NCBI RefSeq assembly: GCF_007989605.1
Contig: NZ_BJUL01000015.1
Coordinates: 1-64,000 of the forward strand
Reading direction: 5' to 3'
Source of the DNA: Vreelandella venusta
GTDB taxonomy: Bacteria; Pseudomonadota; Gammaproteobacteria; Pseudomonadales; Halomonadaceae
Length of the DNA stretch: 64,000 nucleotides
In this document: in pieces, positions 1 to 8,639 of the stretch
Layout: every line of letters starts with the position of its first letter
Position numbering within the stretch: the stretch's first letter is position 1
Made by a program: the position numbers and the translations under genes
Notes under the pieces: generated by a model
What the model saw: the letters and a program-made list of their open reading frames with translations, nothing else
Told to the model about the DNA's origin: nothing
The model's database searches: none

Positions 1-119
1 TCCATCAGGTTATCGACGTGTATCACGTGTGATTTAGCTCTGATGAGACAGGGATGTCGCTTACTGCTGTAAATGTAGCCAACACAACTTCACAACAACT
101 GAACCCTGGTGAAATTATA

Positions 120-1292
120 ATGAAAACATTTAAAAAGACCTCCCTAGCCACGCTCCTTAGTGCCACTGCCATGCTATCTGCAGGCAGTGCCTTCGCCAAT
201 GAAGATCCGGTGAAGCTTGGCTTGATGCTTCCTTATTCAGGTACCTACACCGCCCTTGGAGAGGCCATCACCAATGGGTTGAAATTGGCCATTGAGGAGG
301 ATGGCGGTCAGTTGGGCGGCCGCGATGTGGAATACATTGAGCTAGATTCTGAAGCTGATCCCTCTAAAGCGCCTCAAAACATGAGTCGTTTGGTCAATGG
401 TGACGATGTGGATTTCGTCATTGGGCCCGTTCACTCGGGTGTTGCCATGGGCATGCTGCGAGTGGCTAAACAGACCGGTGCCATCACCATCATTCCTAAT
501 GCGGGGTTGGGAGCCGCTACTAATGAACTATGCATGCCAAACGTGTTCCGCACCTCGTTCAGCATGTGGCAAGACAGCTACCCCATGGGCAAAGTGGCTT
601 ACGATCAAGGGCATCGCAAGATTGTAACCATTACCTGGGATTACGCTGGAGGCAAGGAAGATCTGGCAGGCTTTGAGGAGGCATTTACCGCTGCAGGTGG
701 TGAAATCGTCGAACAAATTTTAGTGCCATTCCCCAGTACAGAATTTCAGAGTTACCTGACGCAAATTGCCAGTCTTGAGCCTGACGCGGTTTACACCTTC
801 TTTGCGGGCGGTGGCGGCGTTAGCTTTGTTCGGGATTATGCGGCAGCCGGACTAAAAGAAAGCATACCGTTATTAGGTTCCGGCTTTCTTACCGAGGGGA
901 ATTTAACCGCCCTGGGCGATGCAGGTGAGGGCGTAATGACCACGCTGCACTATGCCGAGACCCTCGAAAATGATGCTAATCAGTCCTTCGTGTCAGCCTA
1001 CGAGAATGCCTACGGGGAAACTCCTGATACCTACGCAGTACAAGGTTACGACACCGGCATGATGCTGGTTCAGGCACTTGAAGTGCTTGGCGGTGATACG
1101 TCGGATAGAGAGCGTTTGATCGATGTGTTAGCCAATGTACAACTGGCGAGTCCCCGTGGGCCGCTCCGCTTCTCTGATTCCCACCACCCTATCCAGAATG
1201 TGTACCTACGTGAGATTCGCGACGGCAAACATGAGGTCGTCAGTATCGCTTCCGAGAATCTTGAAGTCCCTGATGACGCTTGCCAGATATAA
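120..1292 (+). CDS. ABC transporter substrate-binding protein, branched-chain amino acid/aromatic acid type
   Basis: Periplasmic binding protein of the LivJ/Peripla_BP_6 family, 390 residues. An in-frame ATG lies upstream at position 54, but position 120 is preferred because it opens directly on a signal peptide: a KTFKK basic start, a hydrophobic stretch, and a likely cleavage after AGSAFA. The mature protein begins with the family pattern VKLGLMLPYSGTYTALGEA. It is the first gene of a five-gene ABC importer, and the next genes are permeases and ATPases in the usual order. The ligand cannot be read from sequence. The downstream BenE-type carrier and the LysR regulator suggest an aromatic acid rather than leucine; that is inference. 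Confidence 0.88.
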   Translation: MKTFKKTSLATLLSATAMLSAGSAFANEDPVKLGLMLPYSGTYTALGEAITNGLKLAIEEDGGQLGGRDVEYIELDSEADPSKAPQNMSRLVNGDDVDFVIGPVHSGVAMGMLRVAKQTGAITIIPNAGLGAATNELCMPNVFRTSFSMWQDSYPMGKVAYDQGHRKIVTITWDYAGGKEDLAGFEEAFTAAGGEIVEQILVPFPSTEFQSYLTQIASLEPDAVYTFFAGGGGVSFVRDYAAAGLKESIPLLGSGFLTEGNLTALGDAGEGVMTTLHYAETLENDANQSFVSAYENAYGETPDTYAVQGYDTGMMLVQALEVLGGDTSDRERLIDVLANVQLASPRGPLRFSDSHHPIQNVYLREIRDGKHEVVSIASENLEVPDDACQI

Positions 1293-1311
1293 CGGCATCT
1301 TGCTTCACATT

Positions 1312-1332
1312 GGGGCGGGGGAAACCCGCCCC
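1312..1332 (+). promoter_or_regulatory. Intercistronic hairpin after the binding-protein gene
   Basis: Perfect 8-bp stem GGGGCGGG/CCCGCCCC with a 5-nt loop, 19 bp after the binding-protein stop codon and before the permease. No T-tract follows. Such stems often let part of the transcript end or protect the 3' end, so the binding protein is made in excess over the permeases. The stem is seen directly; its role is inferred. Confidence 0.6.
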
Positions 1333-1357
1333 TCATTCTGATTCTCGGAGGGATCTT

Positions 1358-2218
1358 ATGGATCTCGCATTCTTCAGCGTACAGCTACTTAACGGTTTGC
1401 AGTACGGCCTGCTGCTCTTCTTAATTGCCAGCGGTTTGACGTTGATTTTCGGCATCATGGGAATCATCAACCTGGCTCACGGCGCCATGTATATGATTGG
1501 TGCCTATCTGGTTTACGACCTAACCCTGCGGCTGGGTAATTTTTGGCTGGCCATGCTGGCGGCCATCCCTATCGCTATTGTTCTGGGGCTCATCATTGAG
1601 CGCCTGTTTCTCGATACGCTTTATAAGCGTGACCATCTGTATCAGGTGCTGCTGACCTTTGGACTAATTTTAGTGCTCAACGAAGCACAGCGGATTATCT
1701 GGGGTGGCGATGTGCATCGTGTCGCAGTGCCCGTACCGTTCGATGCCAGTATTCAACTGACGGATAACCTGCAGTACTCGGTGTATCGCCTGTTTGTGAT
1801 GGGCGTGTGCCTAGCATTGGCTGGGGTTATTTATTGGGTGATGCGCCATACACGGCTGGGCATCATCATTCGCGCCGGTGCCGTCAATCGCGACATGGTG
1901 GAAGGGCTGGGGATCAATGTCCGTACCCTCTTTACGCTGATTTTCAGCGTCGGTGTAGCGCTCACCGCCTTCGCGGGCATGATCGCCGCGCCGCTCACCT
2001 CCATCGCGCCTGGCATGGGCGATAGCATTCTTATTACCTGCTTTGTTGTCGTGGTTATCGGTGGGATTGGTTCTATCAAAGGAGCCTTTTGGGGCGCCAT
2101 TATCATTGGCATGGCCACTACCTTTGGGGCGGTGCTCATCCCCAGTCTCGCCAGCATGGTGATTTACCTGATCATGGCGGCGGTGTTGCTGGTGAAACCG
2201 CGCGGTCTGTTCGCGTGA
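1358..2218 (+). CDS. ABC transporter inner-membrane permease, LivH type
   Basis: First permease of the importer, 286 residues, with about eight hydrophobic segments. The start at 1358 has a clear CGGAGGG ribosome site; the longer reading frame from 1280 overlaps the upstream gene and begins with a polar, non-membrane stretch. Family features include LNGLQYGLLLFLIASGLTLI near the N-terminus, the GIMGIINLAHGAMYMIGAY segment, and the ATPase-contact loop around VEGLGINV. It is followed after 12 bp by the LivM-type partner. The two permeases should form a heterodimeric channel. Confidence 0.9.
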   Translation: MDLAFFSVQLLNGLQYGLLLFLIASGLTLIFGIMGIINLAHGAMYMIGAYLVYDLTLRLGNFWLAMLAAIPIAIVLGLIIERLFLDTLYKRDHLYQVLLTFGLILVLNEAQRIIWGGDVHRVAVPVPFDASIQLTDNLQYSVYRLFVMGVCLALAGVIYWVMRHTRLGIIIRAGAVNRDMVEGLGINVRTLFTLIFSVGVALTAFAGMIAAPLTSIAPGMGDSILITCFVVVVIGGIGSIKGAFWGAIIIGMATTFGAVLIPSLASMVIYLIMAAVLLVKPRGLFA

Positions 2219-2230
2219 GGAGAATAAGCA

Positions 2231-3298
2231 ATGTTACATAAATATCCCAAGCGCGTTGCCTACATCATGCTGGTGTTGACGGCGTTGGTGGCTGCCTTTC
2301 CTCTCTGGGGAGAAGCCGTTTTCGGCAATCAAGCCAACTTCATGTTAGAGAAACTAACACTCATGCTAATCCTGGCGCTGTTTGCCATGAGCCTGGATCT
2401 ATTGGTCGGCATTGTGGGCTTAGTCAGCCTGGGGCATGCGCTCTTCTTCGGTTTGGGGGCGTACACCCTGGCGTTAGCCAGCCCTGACTTTAGTCCAGCC
2501 TCCATGTGGTGGATGTTGCCTCTTGTCATGGGGGTCTCCGCTTGTGTTGGGCTAATCGTTGGCGTCTTAGTGATCCGTACTAAAGGCATCTTCTTTATCA
2601 TGACAACACTGGCGTTTGGCCAGATGCTTTACTACTTCATTAGTACCTCCCCGATGGCAGGGGGCACCGACGGTGTCTTTATCATGTTCCGCCCCAGTTT
2701 GGAGATAGGAGGTACCCCGCTGGTAAACCTGGATAATCCTTACAGCTTCTTCTACTTCTGCTTGGGCATGCTGTTGATTGGCTTCTTATTTCTACGCTGG
2801 CTGACGCGCTCTTACTTCGGCCAAGTGCTCGATGGTATTCATGATAACGAGCACCGTATGCAGGCCTTAGGCTATGCCACTAGCGGCTACAAATTGGTGG
2901 CCTTTGTTATCGCTGGGGTGATGGCGGCGATTGCTGGCATGTTAGCGGCAATGCAGTATGGCTTCGCCAACCCGGCTCAGCTTGGCTGGCACACCTCTGG
3001 CGAAGTGCTGATGATGCTCATTTTAGGCGGCATGGGCACTATCTTTGGCCCCATTTTAGGCGCCTTTGCTTACGAGATTATGCTCTATATCTATGAGCAT
3101 GCCACGACTCACTGGCCGATTTTAATGGGTCTGACCATAATCATTGCCGTATTGGTGCTCCCACGAGGTATTGCGGGCTTGATTATCGCGCCACCCTGGC
3201 GCAGCAAGCGCCAAACAGACCCCGAAACCGCGCCTGAATATGGGAAGGAGCAGGTGGCTCTCTCCGCTAAGACCGCCACCCAGCGCAAGGAGAACTAA
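2231..3298 (+). CDS. ABC transporter inner-membrane permease, LivM type
   Basis: Second permease, 355 residues and strongly hydrophobic. The family pattern LDLLVGIVGLVSLGHALFFG lies near residues 55-75, and the ATPase-contact loop RMQALGYATSGYKL lies near residue 215. The last 35 residues are hydrophilic and cytoplasmic. AGGAGA precedes the ATG. It is translationally close to both neighbours: 12 bp after LivH and 3 bp before the ATPase gene. Confidence 0.9.
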   Translation: MLHKYPKRVAYIMLVLTALVAAFPLWGEAVFGNQANFMLEKLTLMLILALFAMSLDLLVGIVGLVSLGHALFFGLGAYTLALASPDFSPASMWWMLPLVMGVSACVGLIVGVLVIRTKGIFFIMTTLAFGQMLYYFISTSPMAGGTDGVFIMFRPSLEIGGTPLVNLDNPYSFFYFCLGMLLIGFLFLRWLTRSYFGQVLDGIHDNEHRMQALGYATSGYKLVAFVIAGVMAAIAGMLAAMQYGFANPAQLGWHTSGEVLMMLILGGMGTIFGPILGAFAYEIMLYIYEHATTHWPILMGLTIIIAVLVLPRGIAGLIIAPPWRSKRQTDPETAPEYGKEQVALSAKTATQRKEN

Positions 3299-3301
3299 GC
3301 C

Positions 3302-4069
3302 ATGAGCAACGAAATTGTTTTGGCCACCCAGGGTTTGACCCGGCGCTTTGGCGGTTTAGTGGCGGTGAATGACGTTGATTTTGATGTTAAATCAAACGAA
3401 ACACATGCCATTTTGGGTCCTAATGGCGCTGGTAAAAGCACACTGATCAATCTGCTTTCCGGGGAGATCCCGCCTTCTGAAGGAAAGGTGCTTTATAAAG
3501 ATCACCCGATTCAAGGAAAAAGCGCGCGGCAGATTGCGCGCATGGGGATTGGTCGTAGCCACCAGAAGACCAACATATTTCCACGCATGAATTGCCTGCA
3601 GAACTGCGAGCTGGCAGCGCGTATTCATATGGGCGGCGTGTTTGGTAGTTGGCATTCGAGACTCACCGCGCGGCAGGTGAGCGAGCGAGCTCAGGAAGTG
3701 CTGGATACCTGTCAATTGAATCACCGCGCTTATACGACCGCATCAGATATGAGCTATGGCGAACAGCGCCAACTGCAGATCGCAATGGTGTTGGCGACGG
3801 CACCATCGCTGATGCTACTCGATGAACCGATGGCAGGAATGGGACGAGAGGAAACCGTTCAGGTCACTGAATTACTCGCGAGCCTAACAGATCGCTACAC
3901 ACTGGTATTGATAGAGCACGACATGGATTCGGTGTTCCGGCTTGCAGATCGTATCACCGTTATGGTCGATGGATGTGTGTTAGAGAGCGGGCCGACAGAA
4001 CAGATACGCTCCAGCGAAAAGGTGCGCGATGTCTACCTGGGACGCCACGATGAGGGGGCAACCGCATGA
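3302..4069 (+). CDS. ABC transporter ATP-binding protein, LivG type
   Basis: Cytoplasmic ATPase of the importer, 255 residues. Walker A is GPNGAGKST near residue 40. The LivG-specific insertion GIGRSHQKTNIFPRMNCLQN follows. The signature SYGEQRQLQIAM, Walker B LMLLDEPMAGM and the switch histidine in LIEHDMD are all present. The signature motif has SYGEQ rather than the more usual SYGEQR/LSGGQ forms but is normal for this family. It ends in an ATGA overlap with the second ATPase gene. Confidence 0.9.
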   Translation: MSNEIVLATQGLTRRFGGLVAVNDVDFDVKSNETHAILGPNGAGKSTLINLLSGEIPPSEGKVLYKDHPIQGKSARQIARMGIGRSHQKTNIFPRMNCLQNCELAARIHMGGVFGSWHSRLTARQVSERAQEVLDTCQLNHRAYTTASDMSYGEQRQLQIAMVLATAPSLMLLDEPMAGMGREETVQVTELLASLTDRYTLVLIEHDMDSVFRLADRITVMVDGCVLESGPTEQIRSSEKVRDVYLGRHDEGATA

Positions 4070-4797
4070 GCGCTGAGCAAACCAATACACCATTGATTGA
4101 TGCCCGAGGGCTGCATACTTACTACGGTGAGAGCCATATTTTGCATGGGGTAGATTTGACTCTAATGCCTGGCGAAACGCTGAGTCTTCTGGGGCGTAAC
4201 GGGATGGGCAAGACCACGACGCTGAAGTCGATTCTTGGCTTTGTTCCACCACGCCGAGGCGAGGTTTTTATCAAAGGGGTTTCTGCCACTAAGCGACGTC
4301 CTTGGCAGCTGATTCGTCAAGGCATCGGGTACGTGCCGGAAGGACGCGGTATTTTTCCAGGTATCAGTGTGCGTGAGCACCTAACTATGGCCGCACGCCC
4401 CAATGCGCGAGGGGAGTCTCCTTGGACGCTGGAGCGAGTCCTGGATACGTTTCCGCGCTTGGGTCAACGTATTAACCACGATGGCTCTTTTCTCTCGGGT
4501 GGCGAGCAGCAAATGCTCTCGATTGGTCGCGCTTTGACGACAAATCCCGATCTGATGATTCTTGACGAGGCGACTGAAGGGCTTGCGCCGCTGATCCGAG
4601 ATGAAATCTGGAAGATCATACGAGAGATCAAGGCAACTGGAATATCGACCATTATCGTCGATAAAAATATCGACAACCTGCTGGATATAGCTGAAAAACA
4701 CTTGCTGCTGGTAAAGGGAGAATTGGTCTATAGCGGTGATTCCCAGGGGCTAAAAGACAATCCTTCAATCCTTGAAACCCATCTCGGGGTCGCCTGA
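4066..4797 (+). CDS. ABC transporter ATP-binding protein, LivF type
   Basis: Second ATPase, 243 residues, starting inside the stop codon of the LivG-type gene (ATGA overlap), which suggests coupled translation. Walker A is GRNGMGKTT, the signature is LSGGEQQMLSIGRAL and Walker B is LMILDEATEGL. The H-loop position reads VDKNID, so the usual switch histidine (normally VEQN or VEHD) is not conserved. That is common in LivF proteins. Confidence 0.9.
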   Translation: MSAEQTNTPLIDARGLHTYYGESHILHGVDLTLMPGETLSLLGRNGMGKTTTLKSILGFVPPRRGEVFIKGVSATKRRPWQLIRQGIGYVPEGRGIFPGISVREHLTMAARPNARGESPWTLERVLDTFPRLGQRINHDGSFLSGGEQQMLSIGRALTTNPDLMILDEATEGLAPLIRDEIWKIIREIKATGISTIIVDKNIDNLLDIAEKHLLLVKGELVYSGDSQGLKDNPSILETHLGVA

Positions 4798-4803
4798 CAT
4801 GGC

Positions 4804-4827
4804 TCCGGCAAGCGGATAATTGCCGGA
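4804..4827 (+). terminator. Hairpin between the ABC operon and the benE-like gene
   Basis: Perfect 8-bp stem TCCGGCAA/TTGCCGGA with an 8-nt loop, just after the last ATPase gene. There is no run of T after the stem, so it may be an attenuating or 3'-protecting hairpin rather than a full stop. Confidence 0.5.
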
Positions 4828-4868
4828 ATTGATGTTGGCTATCGCGTTAAATTCATTGATACAGGGAA

Positions 4869-6077
4869 ATGTGTTGCATGCAATTTCACAAGCAGTTGCT
4901 AAAGGACCTGTCGATTCCTGCAATCGCTGCTGGCTTTGTGGCAGTGCTGGTCTCTTACTCTGGCCCCTTGGCAATCTTTTTTCAGGCAGCTCAGAGCGCC
5001 GAGATATCCAACGCCATGATGACGTCTTGGGTCTGGGCCATCTCTATCGGCGCAGCTGTTTCGGGTATCCTTCTAAGCCTGTGGTTGAAAGTGCCAGTGG
5101 TGACCGCTTGGTCGGCACCTGGCACTGCGTTATTAGTGACACTCTTCCCAGGCCTGTCCCTCAATGAAGCGATAGGTGCTTACCTGACGGCGGCAGTTAT
5201 TATTTTTTTGATTGGTGTTAGCGGCTCTTTTGACAGGATTATTCGAATGATCCCCCCAGGTATCGCCAGCGCGATGATGGCGGGAATTCTGTTCCAATTT
5301 GGTGTAGGAGTTTTCGTCTCCTTGGAAAGCGTACCGGCTTTGGCGATTGGTATGATTATCGCTTATTTACTATTTAAGCGACTTACGCCGCGCTACAGCT
5401 TAGTGCTGCTTTTAATTGCCGGGGTTATTTTGGCGGTTTTGTTAGAAGGCGCAAGCCTGGAAGGTGTTTCCGTTCAGTTTGCGGATCCACAGTTTATCCG
5501 CCCCGAGTGGACATGGAACGCTACCTTGAGTCTGGCTATTCCGCTGGTCTTGGTCAGTCTGACGGGGCAGTTCTTACCCGGCATGGCAATTTTGCGCACC
5601 TCAGGCTACTCCACCCCGGCCAAGCCAATCGTTATTGTTGCCAGTTTAACGTCGTTCTTTACCGCTTTTTTCGGCGGTATTACTACGGTGATCGCAGCGA
5701 TTACGGCAGCCATTTGCACGAGCAAGGAAGCGCACGAAGACCCTGATAAACGCTATGTTGCAGGAGTGGCGAATGGCGTTTTCTATCTTATTGGTGGCAT
5801 CTTTGCTGGCACTATTGTGGCGCTATTTATCTCATTGCCGGGGGAGTTTGTGGCCGTACTTGCGGGGCTAGCCCTTGTTGGCGCCATCAGTAGCAATATC
5901 AGTGCGTTCGCTGCCGAGAAAAGCCACTTGGAAGCCTCTGTTATTACCTTTATTGCCACGGCATCTGGCGTTAGCTTTTTAGGATTAGGCTCTGCCTTTT
6001 GGGGAGTCGTCGTTGGTGCGCTTGCCTATAACCTGCTACATCGAAGTTTTAACTCGCTTAACCATAAAACTAAATAA
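4869..6077 (+). CDS. benE: BenE-family benzoate/H+ symporter
   Basis: Inner-membrane carrier of the BenE family, 402 residues, close to the usual length. It has about 12 hydrophobic segments. Family motifs include the segment LKVPVVTAWSAPGTALL near residue 75, GIASAMMAGILFQFG near residue 130 and FFGGITTVIAAITAAICTS near residue 270. The start at 4869 has AGGGA four bases upstream; the alternative ATG at 4878 is better spaced, so the first three residues are uncertain. Family members import benzoate with protons. It follows the ABC importer after 71 bp, and together with the nearby BenM-like regulator it points to benzoate-type substrates. No benzoate dioxygenase genes are in the window. Confidence 0.87.
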   Translation: MCCMQFHKQLLKDLSIPAIAAGFVAVLVSYSGPLAIFFQAAQSAEISNAMMTSWVWAISIGAAVSGILLSLWLKVPVVTAWSAPGTALLVTLFPGLSLNEAIGAYLTAAVIIFLIGVSGSFDRIIRMIPPGIASAMMAGILFQFGVGVFVSLESVPALAIGMIIAYLLFKRLTPRYSLVLLLIAGVILAVLLEGASLEGVSVQFADPQFIRPEWTWNATLSLAIPLVLVSLTGQFLPGMAILRTSGYSTPAKPIVIVASLTSFFTAFFGGITTVIAAITAAICTSKEAHEDPDKRYVAGVANGVFYLIGGIFAGTIVALFISLPGEFVAVLAGLALVGAISSNISAFAAEKSHLEASVITFIATASGVSFLGLGSAFWGVVVGALAYNLLHRSFNSLNHKTK

Positions 6078-6114
6078 CAGTAGTCACTACTTGAGCGGAA
6101 GTGGGAGTGGAACC

Positions 6115-6918
6115 ATGGAAAAGATCGTTGTAGCGGTTGATGATAGTGAAAGTGCTTTGCATGCTCTGGCGTTTGGGCAAATATTTGCGGCCCAACTAGG
6201 AGTAGAGGTAAGTGCTATCTCTGTGGTGTTGACGCAAGATGAGATCGCCCCCCAGCGCACTAAACTTCAGGGGCGTTTGGCGGCCCACCGCTTTGAAACA
6301 GTGGCCATTGATGTCGTTGCTCATGACAGCGCCAAAGGATATCTGGGTGAGCTTGCCAGTCACGAGGATGTCGGGCTATGTATGATGGCTCACGGTCGAC
6401 GCCCAGTGCCGGAGATGCTGATAGGAAGCGTAACCGCAGGGGTTGTGCGCCGAGCACAGCGCCCAATTTATCTGTGTGGCCCCCGCTATGACAGCCGGGC
6501 TCACCAGCGAATTGAAGTGTTAGCGGTTTGTGTCGATGGCTCTAAGCTATCCGAGCACATCTTGCCCTATGCTTCAGCCTTGGTAAAACGGTTGGGCGCT
6601 CGGTTGCAGCTACTGCAGGTGATTGAGGCCAACAGCACTAGAAAAACCATGACTCTAGGCCATACTGATGTCATGGAGTCAGCCTACCTGAGTGCTCTGG
6701 CTCGCCGTGTCGAGAGTGAGCAGGCGTTAGAAGTTGATTGGGAGGTACTGCATGGCGACCCCGCAGACTCTATCGTCAGCTATTTAGCGGAAAGCCATAA
6801 TACGATGCTGGCCATGACTACCCATGGACGCAGTGGCCTTTCGCAAGTAGTGGCCGGCAGCGTTAGCCATGAAGTGCTGCACGAGACGACTTGCCCCGTG
6901 GCCGTGCTGCGTCCTTAA
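6115..6918 (+). CDS. Tandem universal stress protein (two UspA domains)
   Basis: Cytoplasmic protein of 267 residues with two UspA folds, roughly residues 1-125 and 135-267. Each starts with the family strand pattern (KIVVAVDDSE and LAVCVDGS). The second ends with the nucleotide-loop pattern THGRSGLSQVVAGSVSHEVL, which fits ATP-binding Usp proteins; the first domain has the similar HGRRPVPEMLIGSVTAGVV. The start at 6115 follows GGGAGTGG, and the longer frame from 6013 lies inside benE. Usp genes often ride behind transporter genes in halophiles. The specific role is unknown. Confidence 0.85.
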   Translation: MEKIVVAVDDSESALHALAFGQIFAAQLGVEVSAISVVLTQDEIAPQRTKLQGRLAAHRFETVAIDVVAHDSAKGYLGELASHEDVGLCMMAHGRRPVPEMLIGSVTAGVVRRAQRPIYLCGPRYDSRAHQRIEVLAVCVDGSKLSEHILPYASALVKRLGARLQLLQVIEANSTRKTMTLGHTDVMESAYLSALARRVESEQALEVDWEVLHGDPADSIVSYLAESHNTMLAMTTHGRSGLSQVVAGSVSHEVLHETTCPVAVLRP

Positions 6919-6927
6919 AAGGGGGCT

Positions 6928-7830
6928 TTACGGATAGCGCCCAGAGCGGCGATTTTCAACCAGAACTTCTAAAATAGCATTAGCCTCCTGCATCAGCGGG
7001 GAGGGTTTTTCTCCCCGCCGACGGCTGCAGACGACGGGTGAAGTGATTGACTTGTCGGCCAACGGCACATAGCAAATACCATCTCGTTGAACGCGCTTAA
7101 CCTGTTCAGGAACTAGCGTAATGCCGATACCTGAAGCGACAAGGCTAAGCGCCGTTTGAACCTCGTTTGCTTCTTGTACCACCTCTACCTTCAAGCCTTG
7201 GCGGCGGAAAATTCCCAATATCATATCGGCAAGGCTAGGGCGTGGTTTTGCGGGGAACACGATGAGCGGGTAGCGGGCCAGTTCTTCGCAGCTAGGGGTG
7301 GTACCCTCTAGTGGGTGGCCGCTTGGGAGTGCAGCAATTAATGGCTCATCAAAGAGAATCTCTTGTTCGACATCGGGATCATCAATGCGTAAACGCCCGA
7401 ACCCCATATCGATGCGGCCTGCCTTAAGCGCCTGAATTTGTTGTACCGTTGTGAGCTCTGCGAGGGTGAGTTCAACATTATCCATGCGGCGCAAATCACG
7501 TACGAGTGTTGGCAACTGCCCGTAAAAAATGGACGGTACAAAACCAATGCCGAACAGCGTACGCTTACTACGCGCCATGCGCCGAGTGGCGTCGATTGTG
7601 ACCTCGACTTTCTCTAATATCTGCAGAGCGTGCTGCTGAAAAAATACACCGGAAGGCGTTAGACGCAAGCCTCTAGAACTTCGCTCGAACAGCTCAGCTC
7701 CAACCTCTTGTTCTAGTTGTTTTATTTGACGGGAAAGAGGTGGTTGAGACATATGCAACCTTTCAGCCGCGCAGGTAAAATTAAGTTCTTCAGCAACAAC
7801 GCAAAAGTACCTCAGGTGGCGTAGTTCCAT
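6928..7830 (-). CDS. LysR-family regulator, BenM/CatM-like
   Basis: Transcription factor of 300 residues. The N-terminal winged helix MELRHLRYFCVVAEELNF and MSQPPLSRQIKQLEQEVG is followed by an effector domain with the CatM/BenM-like pattern GRIDMGFGRLRIDDP. Family members sense benzoate and/or cis,cis-muconate and activate ben and cat genes. A 15-bp ATAC-N7-GTAT site, the published BenM/CatM half-site arrangement, lies immediately upstream of its start codon. The gene converges on the benE-usp genes. No ben or cat catabolic genes flank it, so the target is not obvious; benE and the ABC operon are candidates by proximity. Confidence 0.85.
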   Translation of the reverse strand: MELRHLRYFCVVAEELNFTCAAERLHMSQPPLSRQIKQLEQEVGAELFERSSRGLRLTPSGVFFQQHALQILEKVEVTIDATRRMARSKRTLFGIGFVPSIFYGQLPTLVRDLRRMDNVELTLAELTTVQQIQALKAGRIDMGFGRLRIDDPDVEQEILFDEPLIAALPSGHPLEGTTPSCEELARYPLIVFPAKPRPSLADMILGIFRRQGLKVEVVQEANEVQTALSLVASGIGITLVPEQVKRVQRDGICYVPLADKSITSPVVCSRRRGEKPSPLMQEANAILEVLVENRRSGRYP

Positions 7831-7831
7831 G

Positions 7832-7846
7832 ATACCTCCAAGGTAT
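7832..7846. promoter_or_regulatory. BenM/CatM-type operator (ATAC-N7-GTAT)
   Basis: The 15-bp palindrome ATACCTCCAAGGTAT sits 1 bp before the LysR start codon. It matches exactly the ATAC-N7-GTAT consensus known for BenM and CatM. The position fits autoregulation of the LysR gene. The match is seen directly; binding is inferred. Confidence 0.6.
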
Positions 7847-8639
7847 GAGTAATTTCTTAACTAATGGTGGCATTTACCTTCGGTGGCTGCCGAGTAAACT
7901 GCATTGCTCAAGCAGCAGGGCAATCTGCTAAACCAACTAGTTTAGGCGCTTCAACGCTATCAGCATTTACGCGCTTGAAAGCTAAATAACGTCTAAGACT
8001 TTAGTAATGCAAGGTAATAACAAGAGGAGAGAGCCACCGTGTACACCTGCTCGTTGAGCTTTCTGCAATGACTCGCATAGCCTGCTCAGTCGCTGGCACG
8101 CAGTTGCACTGGAAAGAAGCTTCAACGTTTTATAATGTCTCGTATCGAACCAAAAGGATATCATGGGCTTAATTATTGGGCTGAGAGAAGTATTCCCATC
8201 ACTGCATACCTTCTATATTGAGCTCAAACGCTACAGACAAACTGCGATACTATAGCGTGCAGTAGTTATGACGTTGGTGCTGTTTTTATGCATGACGCTT
8301 TTTGAACTATATTCAAGGCCGGATAACGTTAATAGACATAGTGGATTGGCCTGCACCTTCCCCAGCATCGTGAGTTACTTGGAAGGTTTAGGAGCAGCGT
8401 AGGGCTTTTATTAAGGAAGACTGACCATGAAACAGCCTAGTGTAAATCAACCTCGCTTATATCGGCCTAGACACACATAGCTACCACTGCCATCTCCAAT
8501 GCAGCGGTAGGTTGGCATGCCCCAGGTTTTAGTGGCGAAATTTCTGACGAGCAAGATCATTAATTAGGTGATTCGCCAGCTTACGCCTGGGTGATAAGCT
8601 CTTAGGTCTGATCAACTCGACCGTTAAGGCAAACTCACA
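7847..8639. other. Long gap without a convincing gene
   Basis: About 790 bp between the LysR regulator and the sensor kinase. No reading frame here has recognisable protein features. A 17-codon frame at 8427-8480 starts with ATG behind AAGGAAGA and stops quickly; it may be a leader or the remains of a lost gene. The region is less GC-rich than its neighbours. Since the regulator is of the BenM/CatM class, loss of a divergent catabolic operon is one explanation, but no remnant was recognised. Confidence 0.4.

Noticed and set aside
7982..8164. Minus-strand 60-codon frame in the gap after the LysR gene
   Set aside because: No recognisable features, no ribosome site and irregular codon use. It is not supported as a gene.
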